This document shows, piece after piece, positions 8,732 through 21,116 of a stretch of 64,000 nt of DNA; the stretch's first letter is position 1; the number at the start of each line of letters is the position of its first letter. Under the pieces are notes generated by a model. It did not search any database. It had not been told where the DNA came from and worked only from the letters and a program-made list of their open reading frames with translations. Position numbers and translations under genes: made by a program. This DNA comes from Patellaria atrata CBS 101060 (Eukaryota; Ascomycota; Dothideomycetes; Patellariales; Patellariaceae), in the NCBI GenBank assembly GCA_010093705.1, contig MU006103.1:531121-595120 (forward strand). The letters are read 5' to 3'.

Positions 8732-11700
8732 ATGAGGCGAGGTCAATATGCAGGCCAATCTCTCAGGGTGTGGTTGCTATTCCTTTTTCCTGAAAATAGT
8801 TCATCCAAATTTATTCACCCGGTTCTCCTATCGCGATCCGCGAACACGCGTTCGAAGCGTACCCCTTTTCAACGACACCCCATAACGACAGCTCATACCC
8901 ATCGTGCGAAGAAGAAGACAACGATAGAATTTAGTGAATTGCCTCAGGGAATTGTGAAATCTACTCTTCCAATTCCGGTAGAAGAGGATGATGGACCTGT
9001 ATATTCTCCTGTTGTTCAACAGGCACGTAACAATATGAGGAAATTTAATCACTGTGTTCTTTTGACCCGAGTTGGGAACTTTTATGAAGTACCTTGTACC
9101 CTAAATCTGTAGCTAGTCCGGTCACTGATCCTGTTAGTTGTACTTTGAGCATGCGGAGGAATTTGCTCCATTGTTGAATCTAAAACAGGCCACAAGATAT
9201 CCGAGCTTAAAGTCTGGAGCCCCTCCCTATCCAATAGTAAGAAGAACCATATCTTTCATGCGGGAAAAATAAATCTGATAGACTTGTCTAGGCAGGTTTT
9301 CCGTATTACCAGCTGGATAGATATCTCAAGGTTCTCGTTCAAGATCTCCGTAAGCACGTGGCGATCAGTGAGGAAATTCCTAATGATGCTTCCGATGAAG
9401 CGAAATCCGGTCTACAGAATGACCGGAAAGTGACTCGGGTTGTTACGCCAGGGACATTAATTGATGAGAAATTCATGGATCCGTGGGAAAACAATTACCT
9501 TCTCGCTATTCACCTAGAGAACCGAAATCGTACCCAGAGGTCATTAGAAGAAATCGAGGTAAAGAAGAAGGATGCTCAACTAAGCGATATCACTTCGAGT
9601 ATTGGTCTCGCGTGGCTAGATCTGTCCAGTGGAGAGTTCTTTACCCAATCTACCAATATGGAATCATTAGCAACTGCTGTGGCACGTATCGGACCTCGAG
9701 AGATTGTAGTAGATTGTACTACAGAGGATAATGATGGTCACCCTTTTGCTGCTATCATGAAGGAAGACCGGCATACTATCACCTACTATAAGGCCGACTA
9801 CAACCTCACTTCTCTTAATGATAGTATCTCTTCGATCTCTAAAACCGTAACAGGATTCAAACAAGCGAACTTTACCGAAAATGAGCTCACAGCGGCAGGA
9901 TTTTTGCTCGACTATGTACGGTCTCGACTGCAGGGTGTAGAGGCTAAAGTTCAAGCTCCAATGCCACACGCTGATAGCGAATATATGAGTATTGATAAGA
10001 GTAGTTTGAGGGCTTTGGAAATAAAGGCAACCCTTAGGGATGGTGTATTGGAAGGAAGTCTCTTACACGCTGTAAGAAAGACCGTGACAAAGAGTGGAAC
10101 AAGGCTACTAACACAGCGGTTAGGTAGGTCATTTCTCAGTATTTGATTGAATTTTATCTAAACTATCGCAGTTTCCCCCTCAATGTCACTGAGTACGATC
10201 AATGAGCGCTTGAATCTTGTAACAGAAATGTTAGGGGACCATATCATGAGACAGGATATAGTAGCACTTCTGAGACGCACACACGATACCGCTCGGCTTG
10301 TCCAGAAATTCTCGTTTGGAAGAGGCGATGCAGATGATCTACTCGGTATTTCGCGTACGATCCAGATTACTGAGCAAATAGTCAATGCTTTGCGAGAACA
10401 TGTTTCAAACAAAGAAGTGCATGATGATAAGTCACCGATTGGTAAAATGATCGAGAAATTCATTCTCAAAGAACCCTTAGCGCTATCGACACGTATCTTA
10501 GAAGCTATAGACGAGGAAGGGTTATCTTTAACACATTCAATTGAAGAGGAGGAGGTAGCCGAGCGCGTAGATCTTGCCGCGAGCATTCTCGCTGATGAAG
10601 CAGCTGGAGCGAAGATAGAGGACCTACCAAAAAGACAGAGATCGAGATCAAATATCACTACTACCAGGGGACTCATCTCCGACCGTGATGACATTTGGAT
10701 CATGCGCAAAGAAGCAAGCCCAACACTTCGTCGGCTCCACAATGAGCTCGACCAACTTTATAAAGAAAAAGATAATCTGGGGAAAACCCTCAACGAACAG
10801 CTAGGCACATCAAACCTCACCCTACGGTGGGCGCCTGGTTTGGGCCACTACGTCTACATCACCGGTCGGGATGTTCGCGCCTCATTTTCCGAGTTTCCTA
10901 CCGCCCGTACTGTCCGCTCCAGTAAGTCCACCAAATCCCTTCACCTACCATCATGGACGCGACTCGGCGAGCGCCTTGACGAATCCAAATCCCGCATCCG
11001 TGGCGAGGAGACCCGAGTTTTCTCCTCCCTCCGAAAACTCGTGTTACACAGCCTCCTCAAATTACGCTGTAATGCTGCTCTTCTCGATGAGCTTGATGTC
11101 GCTGCTTCCTTCGCGGGACTTGCTGAATCGAACAATCTTGTCCGTCCTGATTTGAATCGTGGCACCAGTCATCATATCGTCGCGGGCCGCCACCCCGTCG
11201 TCGAGCGCGCGCTTCAAACTTCCGGTCGCTCCTTTACACCGAATGACTGCGCCGTAGGTTGTCCGGGTGACCAGATTCTCCTAATTACAGGTCCAAATAT
11301 GGCAGGCAAATCAACCTTCCTCCGACAGAACGCGCTTATCTCCATCCTAGCGCAAACCGGCTCGTACGTCCCGGCAGCTTACGCTTCGCTGGGACTGGTC
11401 GATGCAATTTTCACACGGGTCGGTAGCGCAGATGATCTGTATGCGGATCGCTCAACATTCATGCTCGAAATGCTGGAGACAGCGCGGATCCTTCGAGCGG
11501 CGACGAAGCGAAGTTTTGTGGTTATGGATGAGGTGGGTAGGGGTACGACGCCAGAGGATGGGGTAGCTGTCGCGTTTGCGGCTTTACATCATCTCAAGTT
11601 TGTTAACAAGTCTAGGACTTTGTTTGCGACGCACTTTTATAGGTTAGCGGATATGACGGAAGGGTGGAAGGGAGTGGGAAGGTGGTGTTCTGATGTGACT

Positions 11701-11910
11701 GAGAATGATGAGTTGCACGAGGAAAGAGGGAAAAGGAGCTGGGTTTATGTGCATAGGTTGAAGGAAGGGGTTAATAGGAATAGTCATGCATTGAAGGTTG
11801 CTAGAATGGCGGGAATGCCTGTGGAGGCAATGAGAATAGCAGAGAAGGCGCTGAAGGAGATGAAAAGGGAGAGGAGAGAGAGACATATAGGGGTATATGA
11901 AGGGGAGTAA
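8732..11910 (+). CDS. MSH1: Mitochondrial DNA mismatch repair protein MSH1 (MutS family)
   Basis: MutS homologue that recognises mismatches and maintains mitochondrial DNA in fungi. Exons 8732-9088, 9138-9236, 9292-10123 and 10172-11910 give about 1008 residues. Domain I begins at VVQQARNNMRKFNHCVLLTR and GNFYELYFEHAEEFAPLLNL; the connector, lever and clamp follow; the ATPase has Walker A GPNMAGKST near residue 800, then DDLYADRSTFMLEMLETA, Walker B FVVMDEVGRGTTPEDG and a FATHFYRLAD switch. The mismatch-binding Phe-x-Glu is visible as FYE, split by an intron. The product stays in frame throughout. The N-terminus is basic and Ser/Arg-rich, fitting mitochondrial import, but the start at 8732 is a guess; an upstream ATG at 8632 would need another intron. 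Confidence 0.9.
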
Positions 11911-12212
11911 ATGGTGGTAGAGTAGCAAAAGATGACATAAAGAAACCAGGGGAGAAAGAACTAGGGGGATGACTTGAGTGGTATGTTTTGAGTGCATTGG
12001 CATATTATCTTTTGTTTGGAGATACCCCCTCTATTTTGTTAGTATTTTGTGGAGTCATTCTACCCTTGTATAATAGTTTTACCCGTTATAGTCGCGTATA
12101 CCTTCTCTTGCTAAAGCCAAGGCGGGAAGTAATTGTTGAACATCCTTCTAGTAGACTATATGTACATGACGCTAAAAAAAGGAGATAACGTTATTCATAT
12201 ACACTCATGGTT
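11911..12212. other. Intergenic between convergent MSH1 and NDUFAF7-like genes
   Basis: T-rich sequence around 12000-12090 probably includes both polyadenylation regions. No gene was recognised. Confidence 0.5.
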
Positions 12213-13898
12213 CTATACGGTGGTCATTACAGATGCGTTTTTATACCAAGTGAGCAATGGATTCTCGCCATTCCTTGTCTGAGTGTCCTCAACATACGCC
12301 CAGCGTGTCAGAAAATCCTCGTGTGTTAGGACCCGCGTTAATTTGCCCGTCACGGCGCGATATATGTCTTCCATGATGGTAAAATTGGTGGGAAATAGGA
12401 TATCAAAGTAGCCTTGTTGCACCTATTCAATGTTAGCTTGATAACAAGCAATAATATGAAGGAGTGATTGCATGAATTAGATCTCAGCACAGTTAAATAG
12501 CCGTTTCAAAGGTTGTATCACACTCTTTCCTTTCTCAAATCAAGGGTAAGACTCACAAGTGGGGTTCGAACAGGGACTGTTCTTCTCTTGTACCTTGTCT
12601 GCACAACCGGCGCGTTAACCCCCTTAATCGTGTCAGGGAGCATGTGAAAATCGCTCGTCAGGAGCTTGTGGTTAGGGAAGTACATCTTCAAGATATCGAA
12701 AAACTGCAATAATCTTGTGGGTATATATTCTGGATCCGTGAGGTTTCCCTCCAATGGCATCAAGGAGCGGATAACGCGCTGGAGTTTAGAAGGGCATAGG
12801 GGATGTGGGTATGCGCCCGAACATGCAGCTTCGCGCACACGGAGGTATCGTGATGCTACGGGGTCGATATCATGGGTGTAGAACTCGAAGAAATCACCTT
12901 GAGCATCGATAAGAACGTTGCATTGTAGCGGCTCTTTTGTGACCGGATGGTAGCGTAATGCGTCGTGCGCAAAATTGTCGAATACCTCGAGAGCAAGGAA
13001 GAAACACGGGGACGGAACGTACATATCCCAATCAAAGATAGACCTGTTGATGATTTCAACCTTATTGGTATGACCTGCTGCGTAGGTGGAGCGGGTAAGT
13101 TGCTGCGATTGAAGGGTTGCGAGAGAGCTGGAAATTTCGATCACTTTAAATTTCGTGCGAGCGTAGACTTCTGGGTCCACTTCGCGAATATAATCGAGGA
13201 TATTCAGCATAAGAGTCCCATTCCCGGCACCCATTTCATATATGAGGAGATCGTGATACGGAAAGAAGGAAAGCTTATAGTTGGTTATTAGGTAGCGGGC
13301 GATGGCTTCCCCATAATACGGTCTAAAGAGTTCTGTTGGTGTATGCCAAAATTGCCTGGTTTCACTAAACTCTTTTTCGTCTAATTTATCCTCGACTGCC
13401 GTATATTGTCTTCCCAACTCTTTATAGAACTGAGACTCGTCTTCCAACTTTTGAAAATTGAACGGTTCATCCATTGAAAATATGACCGCTTGTTTCGGGA
13501 AATAGCCGTAATTAGGGTTATACAAGCTGTCTGATATAATGTCAGCTTATTTGTTCCCTAGGACATGTAGAAACAAGCTGACCTTCTATGAAATCCCTCA
13601 TTAACATCTTCACCCTCTTGGGTCTTTCTCTCCTTGCTTTTAACCCATCCGCAGTTACGGTAGGATACCTCTTGAACTCTTCTAATCTATTATCAGGGAA
13701 TAAATCCGTTCTTTGTTGCCATCTACTCTCAACTGCCGTATCTCCTTCCCTCCGCTTTCCATGACTGGAATTGTACCGCTTGGTGGTAATGGAGGAGGAT
13801 GGTCGCGCTGTGGAAATCAACGGTCGCAGGCGTGTAGCTTCACATGGTTTGTGTGTGAAGAACTGACGGAAGAGTCTCGAAATAATGGGCGAGTCCAT
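12213..13898 (-). CDS. NDUFAF7/MidA-like SAM-dependent methyltransferase, mitochondrial complex I assembly
   Basis: Member of the DUF185/MidA family; the human and Dictyostelium relatives methylate an arginine of the complex I 49-kDa subunit (NDUFS2) during assembly in the mitochondrial matrix. Exons 13898-13583, 13530-12557 and 12422-12213 give 499 residues. The N-terminus (FRQFFTHKPCEATRLRPL, then many Arg and Ser) looks like a presequence. The family entry MRDFIEDSLYNPNYGYF is rebuilt by the first intron. The SAM site is YEMGAGNGTLMLNILDYI; NFAHDALRYH and GDFFEFY are further family blocks. The last intron joins RTPL to VQQGYFDILFPTNF, restoring the conserved C-terminal domain. The start faces the MCY1-like gene across 219 bp. 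Confidence 0.88.
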
Positions 13899-14117
13899 AA
13901 GAGAGACAACAGAATGGGTTGGTTACTCTCGAGTCTCAAGTGGAGCGACTTCGAATGATTGTAAGTGAAGGAAAGGACTGTGTCAGTTAAGACGCGATGT
14001 GGTCAAAGCTCCTAAAGCTCGTCTATCACCTTATCACCACTTCACCCGACCTCTAAGGTTTACATAAAACTACTATTACCCTTATTATCGAAATTCCGAC
14101 ATGATCGATACCAGAGA
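13899..14117. promoter_or_regulatory. Probable bidirectional promoter, NDUFAF7-like / MCY1-like
   Basis: The space between two divergent start codons, both of mitochondrial genes. No specific regulatory motif was recognised. Confidence 0.4.
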
Positions 14118-15636
14118 ATGGAACACCGTCAAAAGATATACTTAGCTATAGCATTCATTGCTGGTGTTTCATTGACTCTAGGATTCAAGGACGTCTACCC
14201 AGACTTGGACCGTCGTTTCCGGCAGTATCGAAGAGAACGTCGACGTGCTAACGCAGATAGAAGGAGGCCATCCTTGATAGGTACCATCTCTCTAACTGAT
14301 AATACAGTTAAAAGTGCGACGGAGAAAGCCATAGAGTCTTCTAGTGATAAGATTCTAGACGGAATTGAAGGCTGTATTGGAAATACCCCCTTGATAAGAA
14401 TAAGGTCTTTATCAGATGCTACTGGATGTGAAATACTAGCTAAAGCAGAGGTATCAGCATCATTATTGATGGCTGCGGTTGCGTTTAAAGATGCTTATGA
14501 TATAATAGTTTCTCAATGGAGCAGGTAATAGCCCCAAAGATCGAGTAGCTCTAAGTATCATCAAAGCTGTAAATACTCTTTATAACCTAGTCATACATAA
14601 TATACTAAGATATAGTAGGCTGAAGAAGAGGGTCATCTAACTCCACACTCTGGAGACATGATATACGAAGGCACCGTCGGTAGTACTGGTATCTCTCTAG
14701 CCGCAATATGTAGAGCAAGAGGGTATCTGGCACATATGTACGCTTATATGAGCATCTTATCTATAAGGTGAAGGGTCTCCAAACTGATGATTTTCAAGAT
14801 GCATGCCAGACGACCAAGCTACTGAAAAGTCCGATCTTCTCCTCAGATTGGGTGCTGAAGTTGAACGTGTACGACCTGCTCCCATTGTAGACCAAGATCA
14901 ATTTGTCAACAAAGCACGTAATCGCGCTTTAGAGCACACAGTCGATCCCTCGAAGCCTGGTCGTGGCATATTCGCCGATCAGTTCGAAAATGAAGCAAAC
15001 TGGCAGGCCCACTTTAACGGCACTGGTCCTGAGATCTATGATCAAACTTCCGGTCATCTCGACGCATTTGTATCTGGAGCTGGAACGGGAGGGACCATCT
15101 CTGGCGTTGCACTATTTCTCAAACCACGGATACCGGACCTAAAGATCATTCTGGCGGATCCACAGGGCAGCGGCTTGTTCAACAAGGTGAAATACGGGGT
15201 GATGTTTGATCCAAAAGAGAGGGAAGGTACTAGACGACGACATCAGGTCGATACGATTGTTGAAGGGATCGGTATCAACCGTGTAACAAACAATTTCGAA
15301 GCTGGTAGAGAACTTATCGATGATGCTGTGAGAGTTACTGACGAGCAGGCGATTGCTATGGCAAGATGGCTTGTGGAGAAGGATGGGATATTCGTTGGAA
15401 GTAGCAGTGCGGCGAACTGTGAATCGACTTTCTTCATTTCTCATTGTGTATACACTAATCTCAACTTAGGCGTTGCTGCGGTACAAGTAGCCAAACAACT
15501 TGGTCCTAGACACAGGATAGTGACCATCCTTTGCGATAGTGGGACTAGACATCTCAGTAAATTCTGGACGAAAGCTGGAATTATAGGTGGAAAGGATGAT
15601 GTAACAATGGATGAGATCCTCAGCATGTATGCGTGA
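14118..15636 (+). CDS. MCY1-like cysteine synthase-type PLP enzyme with N-terminal membrane anchor
   Basis: Fold-type II PLP enzyme related to O-acetylserine sulfhydrylase; yeast Mcy1 (YGR012W) is the outer-mitochondrial-membrane relative. Exons 14118-14450, 14509-14568, 14619-14737, 14799-15418 and 15470-15636 give 432 residues. Residues 6-23 (KIYLAIAFIAGVSLTLGF) form one membrane helix, followed by a very basic stretch. Then come CIGNTPLIRIRSLSDATG, the PLP-lysine motif FLNGAGNSPKDR (built across intron 1), the phosphate- and substrate-binding EGTVGSTGISLAAI and GAGTGGTISG, and VGSSSAANC. The substrate is usually inferred to be O-acetylserine plus sulfide, but members of this branch have uncertain activity. 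All introns have GT-AG ends and agree in phase. Adjacent divergent gene is also mitochondrial. Confidence 0.88.
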
Positions 15637-17195
15637 TAGGTATGTGATTGCTTTTTCCTCTTTCTACCACCAAACGTTAAACAGACTAATATGAGATAAA
15701 GGATACACACAAAACTAGTGTCGTCATAGGTCTCTGCGACTCCGGTAAGGGTTTAACAAGAATCTTACTCCAGTCGGATATCAAGTGTGAGGATGCTAAG
15801 CATCTATTAGCGATCTCGATAGATACCCTTCCTGCAATACTCCCATCTCAGTTTTACCGGCCGTGTCCAGCATCATTCAAGCGATCTCATCATCTCTTTG
15901 GTGCAGTTCAGCTTCTGCCACCTCTAGCGCAGCTAGTCTTTTTCGTGCGATGCTTGGTCGAGCCCTCTCGAGACCTACCGCAGGAATTGGGACATATCAG
16001 CTTCGTAATTTTCTTCTCGATGCTGGATCAAACTTTGCTTTGTGTGACTGCTTGGTATTGTAATACTGTCGGGGAACGCAATGGTACTTTCTCCTTTAAC
16101 CTCTATCATTTATGGACAGGAGTACAATAGAGAAGAAATAATCCGTTCCTGTCATATCATACTTTTGCACACCATCTCTAACTCTATTACATTCTAATAT
16201 CACATCTGTCCCAGTTGAAATTATCCCCTCGAACATGATATTCAGCTATCCCAACTGACCCTGGTCTTCTCACCATAGAGGATAACACTATCCCCGTAAA
16301 ATTCGACATATCTGCACTGTGCCGCTGGTATATTTCGGAACGTCTTCACTCTTGTCCTAAATGCGTAATAGAGCTTCAGATCTGGAAGCGATAGATACTT
16401 TCAAATTGGGCACGTCAACCCCACGAAGTCTGAATTCCCGAGACTGGTCTAGGGCGATAGACTGTCGTTAGTCTCGATTCGGACCTCCTCTCGCAGACAA
16501 TGCCAAGTGTTACTATTCATCTCCTCCGTCGACATCTATCTCTTCCGGAAATTTGATATAAGGAACGATGTAGATAGCAAAACCAATTTCGAAAATCCAT
16601 CGCCTTTCCATATGGGCACGCCTTAAGAGGAAGATATTCTAATAGGTTATACTCTCTTTCATGTTTATCTTCTGCTCAAGGAAACCATGTAACTGCGTAT
16701 TTTCTAGAGGGGGAGCGACGAGAGATCTTAAACAGGCCTCGTGCTTCAAGGGTACAATTATCTATAGGTATTGTAGAGGCCCCCGTACCTCTTCTTATAA
16801 AGCAATATATACAACCACTACCCGGATTCTTGATAGAGGAGTGACTTTCGTCAATTCCTACAACAAACCGAACGCCGAGTTACTGATATATTGAATAACA
16901 ATAGGTTAAACAAAGGTCTGCTGGTAATCTTCTTCCGACTACATACAATAGCACCCAGACCGCGGTATCTCTTAATGAGAAAAGTTTCACCCCCTAGATT
17001 TCACTACATATTCTCCCTCCTCTTTTCTCGCATCAATTCTTCTTCTTAAGAAAGTTCCACTTCCTGCTCCTCCCCCTTTCACCCAAGTGTATGTAATCCG
17101 CCATAGAAATTAACTCTCCCATTGACCCTGCCTCTTCCGCACTACCTGTATCCCCACCAATCCCATCAATCGCACTAATCTCCGCATTCACATCA
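15637..17195. other. Gene-poor stretch, about 1.6 kb
   Basis: No reading frame here has recognisable family sequence. Short open stretches around 15860-16130 are in conflicting frames and lack splice support. It lies next to a decayed CorA-like gene and may be old degraded DNA, but that is inference. Confidence 0.4.
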
Positions 17196-18783
17196 TCAAT
17201 AATAATGCTTTTTCTCACGACTCCACCAAACGCGCCATCCCACTGCTACTAGAATCGTCAGCGGTACTGTAATCGCCCAGTAAACCCAGAACATATGTGA
17301 GATTGTCTTTTCCCGCATCGGAGGTGAATCGGCCCCAATTCCCGCACTGCTGAATTGTGAGTTAGATGCTCGATCAGTGGCAGTTTGTTGCGAATCTGAA
17401 TCAATATGCCAGTTGAACATGCCTGTGCTGAATATCGTGGCAACGTACGTCCCTGGTAAGAACAGCGTTGTCAAAAAGGCGAGGGTTTTCATGGCCGCTG
17501 CCATTATGACATTGAGACGGTTATTAACCTGGGAGATGATACTGTACAGCTGTGCCGCGGTTCAGTAATATTGAACACGAAGATGGACAGGGTTGAGCAA
17601 TTGGGGAAACTAACGACGTTCATATTAGCCTGACTGTTCTCCTTCAGAGAGGTATTATGCTGCTTAATACTCAACGCCATCGCAGCCAGGTGCTGAATGC
17701 GGAATTTCATTGCTCCTATACCCTTCAAATCATTTTTCAAATCGTTGATCTCTGTAAGGACGTCGCCCAGAAACTTCAAAGTCCTACACTGCCACTCGGA
17801 CGCTCCACAGAACCAAATTGCGTCAAAAGTTAAGCTGCTCGTCGCGATTGTTAAATCCCTCAGATTTAACTTGGCCTGCTGCACAGGCAAGTCCTTCACA
17901 ATATCCCGCACTTGGCCGCCGTATAACCGTCCCGCGCGGGTAGTGCACAACTGGCGCTGCACTTCCGTCAGCTGGTCAGACAGAAGCACTCTGCAGAAAT
18001 AGTCTGTCCTTTGCAAGTGATGCTGCGTCAAAAGCACTGCCAAACCAAGTGGATGGGGGTCCAGAATTATGGGGTTATTTTCATAATCTCGAAGAGTTCA
18101 ACAGAGGGGCGCGAAGCCCACGGCTTGTAGTCCATACTATGGTGTGTAACACCTGTACCATGGATGATAACGGTGGAGAAGCCCGTCGTAGGATCATAAG
18201 AGAAAAAGAGACCCTAATTGCCGACCTGAAACTTTTGGGATATTTTGATGACCATGTCCAAGCGCTTTAGATTACCACTCTCATCGAGCTCGATGCTGTG
18301 AGATGAAAGACCGGAATTGTCGGCCAGAGCGAGCAGTGTGAACTCGGGCAGGTGGAAATGCTGTGCAATAGAGAGGTAGGTGTCCTTGATATTGAGGCTG
18401 GGGGGATGAAAGTATGCTCGCTCAAGAATCAAGAGAGGCGTACCCGCCTTGAAGTTTTGAATTTGAATTGGCGTGCTCCAACGGGTTGAAAGCGCTGCGT
18501 TGGTAGACCTAGTCGAGAACTTCCTCTTGTATGAGTGCACCGGCGCGGGAATAAGTCGTTGCGTCGGGATCAAGAGAAATAATTCTATTCTATAACACTG
18601 TGTTAGGACATGTTACTCAGTACATGATCTAAGTTGGAGAGTTACGGTTGAGAAGCTGAGAGCTACAATGTGCTCAGCTCGCTCGAGGCCACAACCAATA
18701 TCCCATATTTGGTTCCCGATCGTGGAGGTTAGGGGTAACCCCACTTCGGTGCCTTGATCGCTACGGCGCGCGTAGGAGAGCAT
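17196..18783 (-). pseudogene. Decayed CorA-like membrane protein gene
   Basis: Reads on the minus strand from MLSYARRSDQGTEVG at 18783 to SREKKHYY at 17196. An intron at 18645-18590 and one at 17614-17550 (joining MNV to LYSIISQVNNRLN) look normal. Fungal CorA-like features are clear: the dimer of hydrophobic segments MKTLAFLTTLFLPGTYVA and FWVYWAITVPLTILVAV at the end, the coiled region LTEINDLKNDLKGIGAMKFR before them, and the N-terminal ISLDPDATTYSRAG. The order is conserved but the frame is not. A stop follows QEEVLD (about 18521), the frame then shifts to that of KAGTPLLILERAYFH, a stop falls in KFQVGN (VGNWG expected from the family by memory), and the frame shifts again near DYENNPIILDPHPLG. 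At least four lesions make a functional product unlikely. Sequencing error is a less likely alternative. Confidence 0.75.
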
Positions 18784-21116
18784 GATAAGCTTCTTGGATC
18801 TATTGTCGAATTCTAATGATCAATTTATCTTCTGTTGCTTTTATAGTTCTAGTATATCCGGCCATTGTGTCTCAGCCATACCACGGCACGATCCGTGGTC
18901 CAAAGAGTCGAGTGCAATTTAACCTTTGTGCTATTTTTAGTCAAGCCAAAACCGACGCCGAAGTGCCGGTACCGGCCCGGAGTACTACGGTATTTTAGGT
19001 AATACGGTATTACAACCAGGGTACGAGCGTTACTCTGGTTTCTTTAGACCTAGTGTCAAGCTAGGAATTTAGCTTCGCGTTATTAGTTCTAGTCATGTCA
19101 TCAATCATGCTTGTGATCTCTCATCCTGCCGTCAGTAACAATGTTGTTCCTTGTAAAGCTGTTATGAATTTTTGTTGATCAATTCTATACTTTATATTTA
19201 CTAAAGAATATCTCCGTAATATATTGAGGTACGAGTAGTTATAAACTTAAATATTAGTTTATGAGTAATTATTTCTAGACTAATATTTAAAAATAAAAAA
19301 GTAATTAGGAGAGTGGAAGAAATACTACCAAGCGCGGGAATTTGCTAAAGAATATCTCAGCAATATTATATATAGCTGGATCTTTCCTGAAATGGATTTT
19401 ATAGAAAAGCAGGAACAAAATAAGGCCTTATTCAATCTGTATGTAGAGAGAATGGCTGGACAGAAGTCTATAGAAGATATACGGGGAATGTGGCCGTTCG
19501 CCGAGGGGATTAAGAGAATGGGTCATGGAAGAGTAGGCAATACGCCTACTTAGTAGAACCCTTGGGTTGGAAGTATTTTGGGATTTCTGTATGGGGACTT
19601 CAGCAGTGTACATCGGGTTGCAGATGGTGAGTATACAAATCGATGCATACTACCTGATAACATTATGGGCAGCGCTGTACTGTACCAACCATCCGCGCAC
19701 TGAGAATAGATTTTAACGCGGCATACAGCAAGGGACGTCTGGAGGTGTGGCTGAGTGACGATGAATAGTTCTCTTTCATTCAGGTTAGCTATCGGCTACT
19801 TTACGCTAAACAGCCAACACAACAACCTAGGAGGAGGGGTCTTTCCACCAACCTGGCACCGTTAAAAGGGGATTGAACTCAACGAGCCACTGGCACCGCT
19901 AATAAGACGAGCATCCGTTACAGCCTCTTTTCTATGGAGCAAAGATCAATAGCTATTAGTTCTATGTCGTCAAGGCGTGGTTGAGTTGGAGGCTCAAGGT
20001 ATAGAGACCGTATGCGTGCAGGAGATGGTTGAACGCTTCATTCACGTGTGTGTCGCATAAACTGCACGGGTAATCTAAACATGGTGAGTTACAAGGTCTT
20101 GGGGAAGATAAGGTACTCCTGGTGGACTAACATGAATTTGTAGTGTCAAAACAGCCCGGTATAACGATAACGATGGTATTGGATAGCAGACCTAAGGTAG
20201 GAAAACATCGTCCTCTCCTCTCTCCATTGCAACAGTATCTGAATAAAATATACCTTAAGAGGATGTCGTTTTAAAGTTATTGGGGTTACCGGTACGCACC
20301 ATACTAGTTACCCCCTGCTCATTAGAACCAGTTCTATATCCTGTCTGAAGTTCCACCAGCCGAACTTCTTATCCCAAACATCACAAGGATTGAACCACGA
20401 CGCGAGCTTGTGGTTTCTACCACACCAGAATTTGATAAGATAGAACTACGACAATGATGACCATGCATTTCTACCCTCATATACCTCATCAGAAATTCAG
20501 AGAATCAGAGGAAAAAGATCGCACTACAGCAAGGTAAATCCACTAGAGGTTAGACGCGCGAAGAACTAATGTGAACACTGCCACCGTCTCAGATCAATTC
20601 TTTTATGATATGAGAATAGATGCAAAGCGTAAAAGAAGTCGTCGTTCCTAGTTGGCAAATTTGGTAGAGTTGACAAGATCTGCAACACTAATTATAGTGA
20701 ATGGGAGAATTCGTTAATCAAATTCCGACATGAATGTAAGTACTGGGCTGTGTCAAAGGGCTGTGTTAATGCATCTAATACACCTTGGGGCCACCCCTAC
20801 TTGCATCGACTAAGCAGGTAGCGGAAAATGTACTGCATTACTGCACATCGAGGAACTCGACATTATTCAACCACGATCTACAGATGTAGATATATGAGGA
20901 TCTGTTTCCGGCCTTGGAACTGGTGTCCAATCAACCAACAATCATCTATATAACATGGGTGCAGCTCGGCAAGACTCTTGCCAATAGGCTGTCGCATGGA
21001 TATGATAAAGAACCGTAAACTCTCGAAAGGATCTACTGCAGTTCATCTCAACGTTCCTGTCATTCTACATCTATCCATATTCCCACACCTCCTTATTCTC
21101 TGTCATATCAAGCACA
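18784..21116. other. Gene-poor stretch, about 2.3 kb, with an AT-rich part
   Basis: About 19180-19330 is strongly AT-rich. Beside it, 19295-19553 on the plus strand reads openly as a protein-like string (EWKKYYQAREFAKEYL, then IFPEMDFIEKQEQNK) ending in TAG; I do not recognise it and it has no convincing start, so it may be a relic of a mobile element or gene. The remainder shows no gene, tRNA or repeat I can support. Confidence 0.4.

Noticed and set aside
10158-10742. 194-codon open frame antisense to MSH1
   Set aside because: The sense strand is conserved MutS sequence in frame; the antisense frame has no family sequence.
15863-16130. Overlapping open frames that look mildly hydrophobic
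   Set aside because: Two frames conflict, neither has family motifs, and no splice sites link them to other exons.
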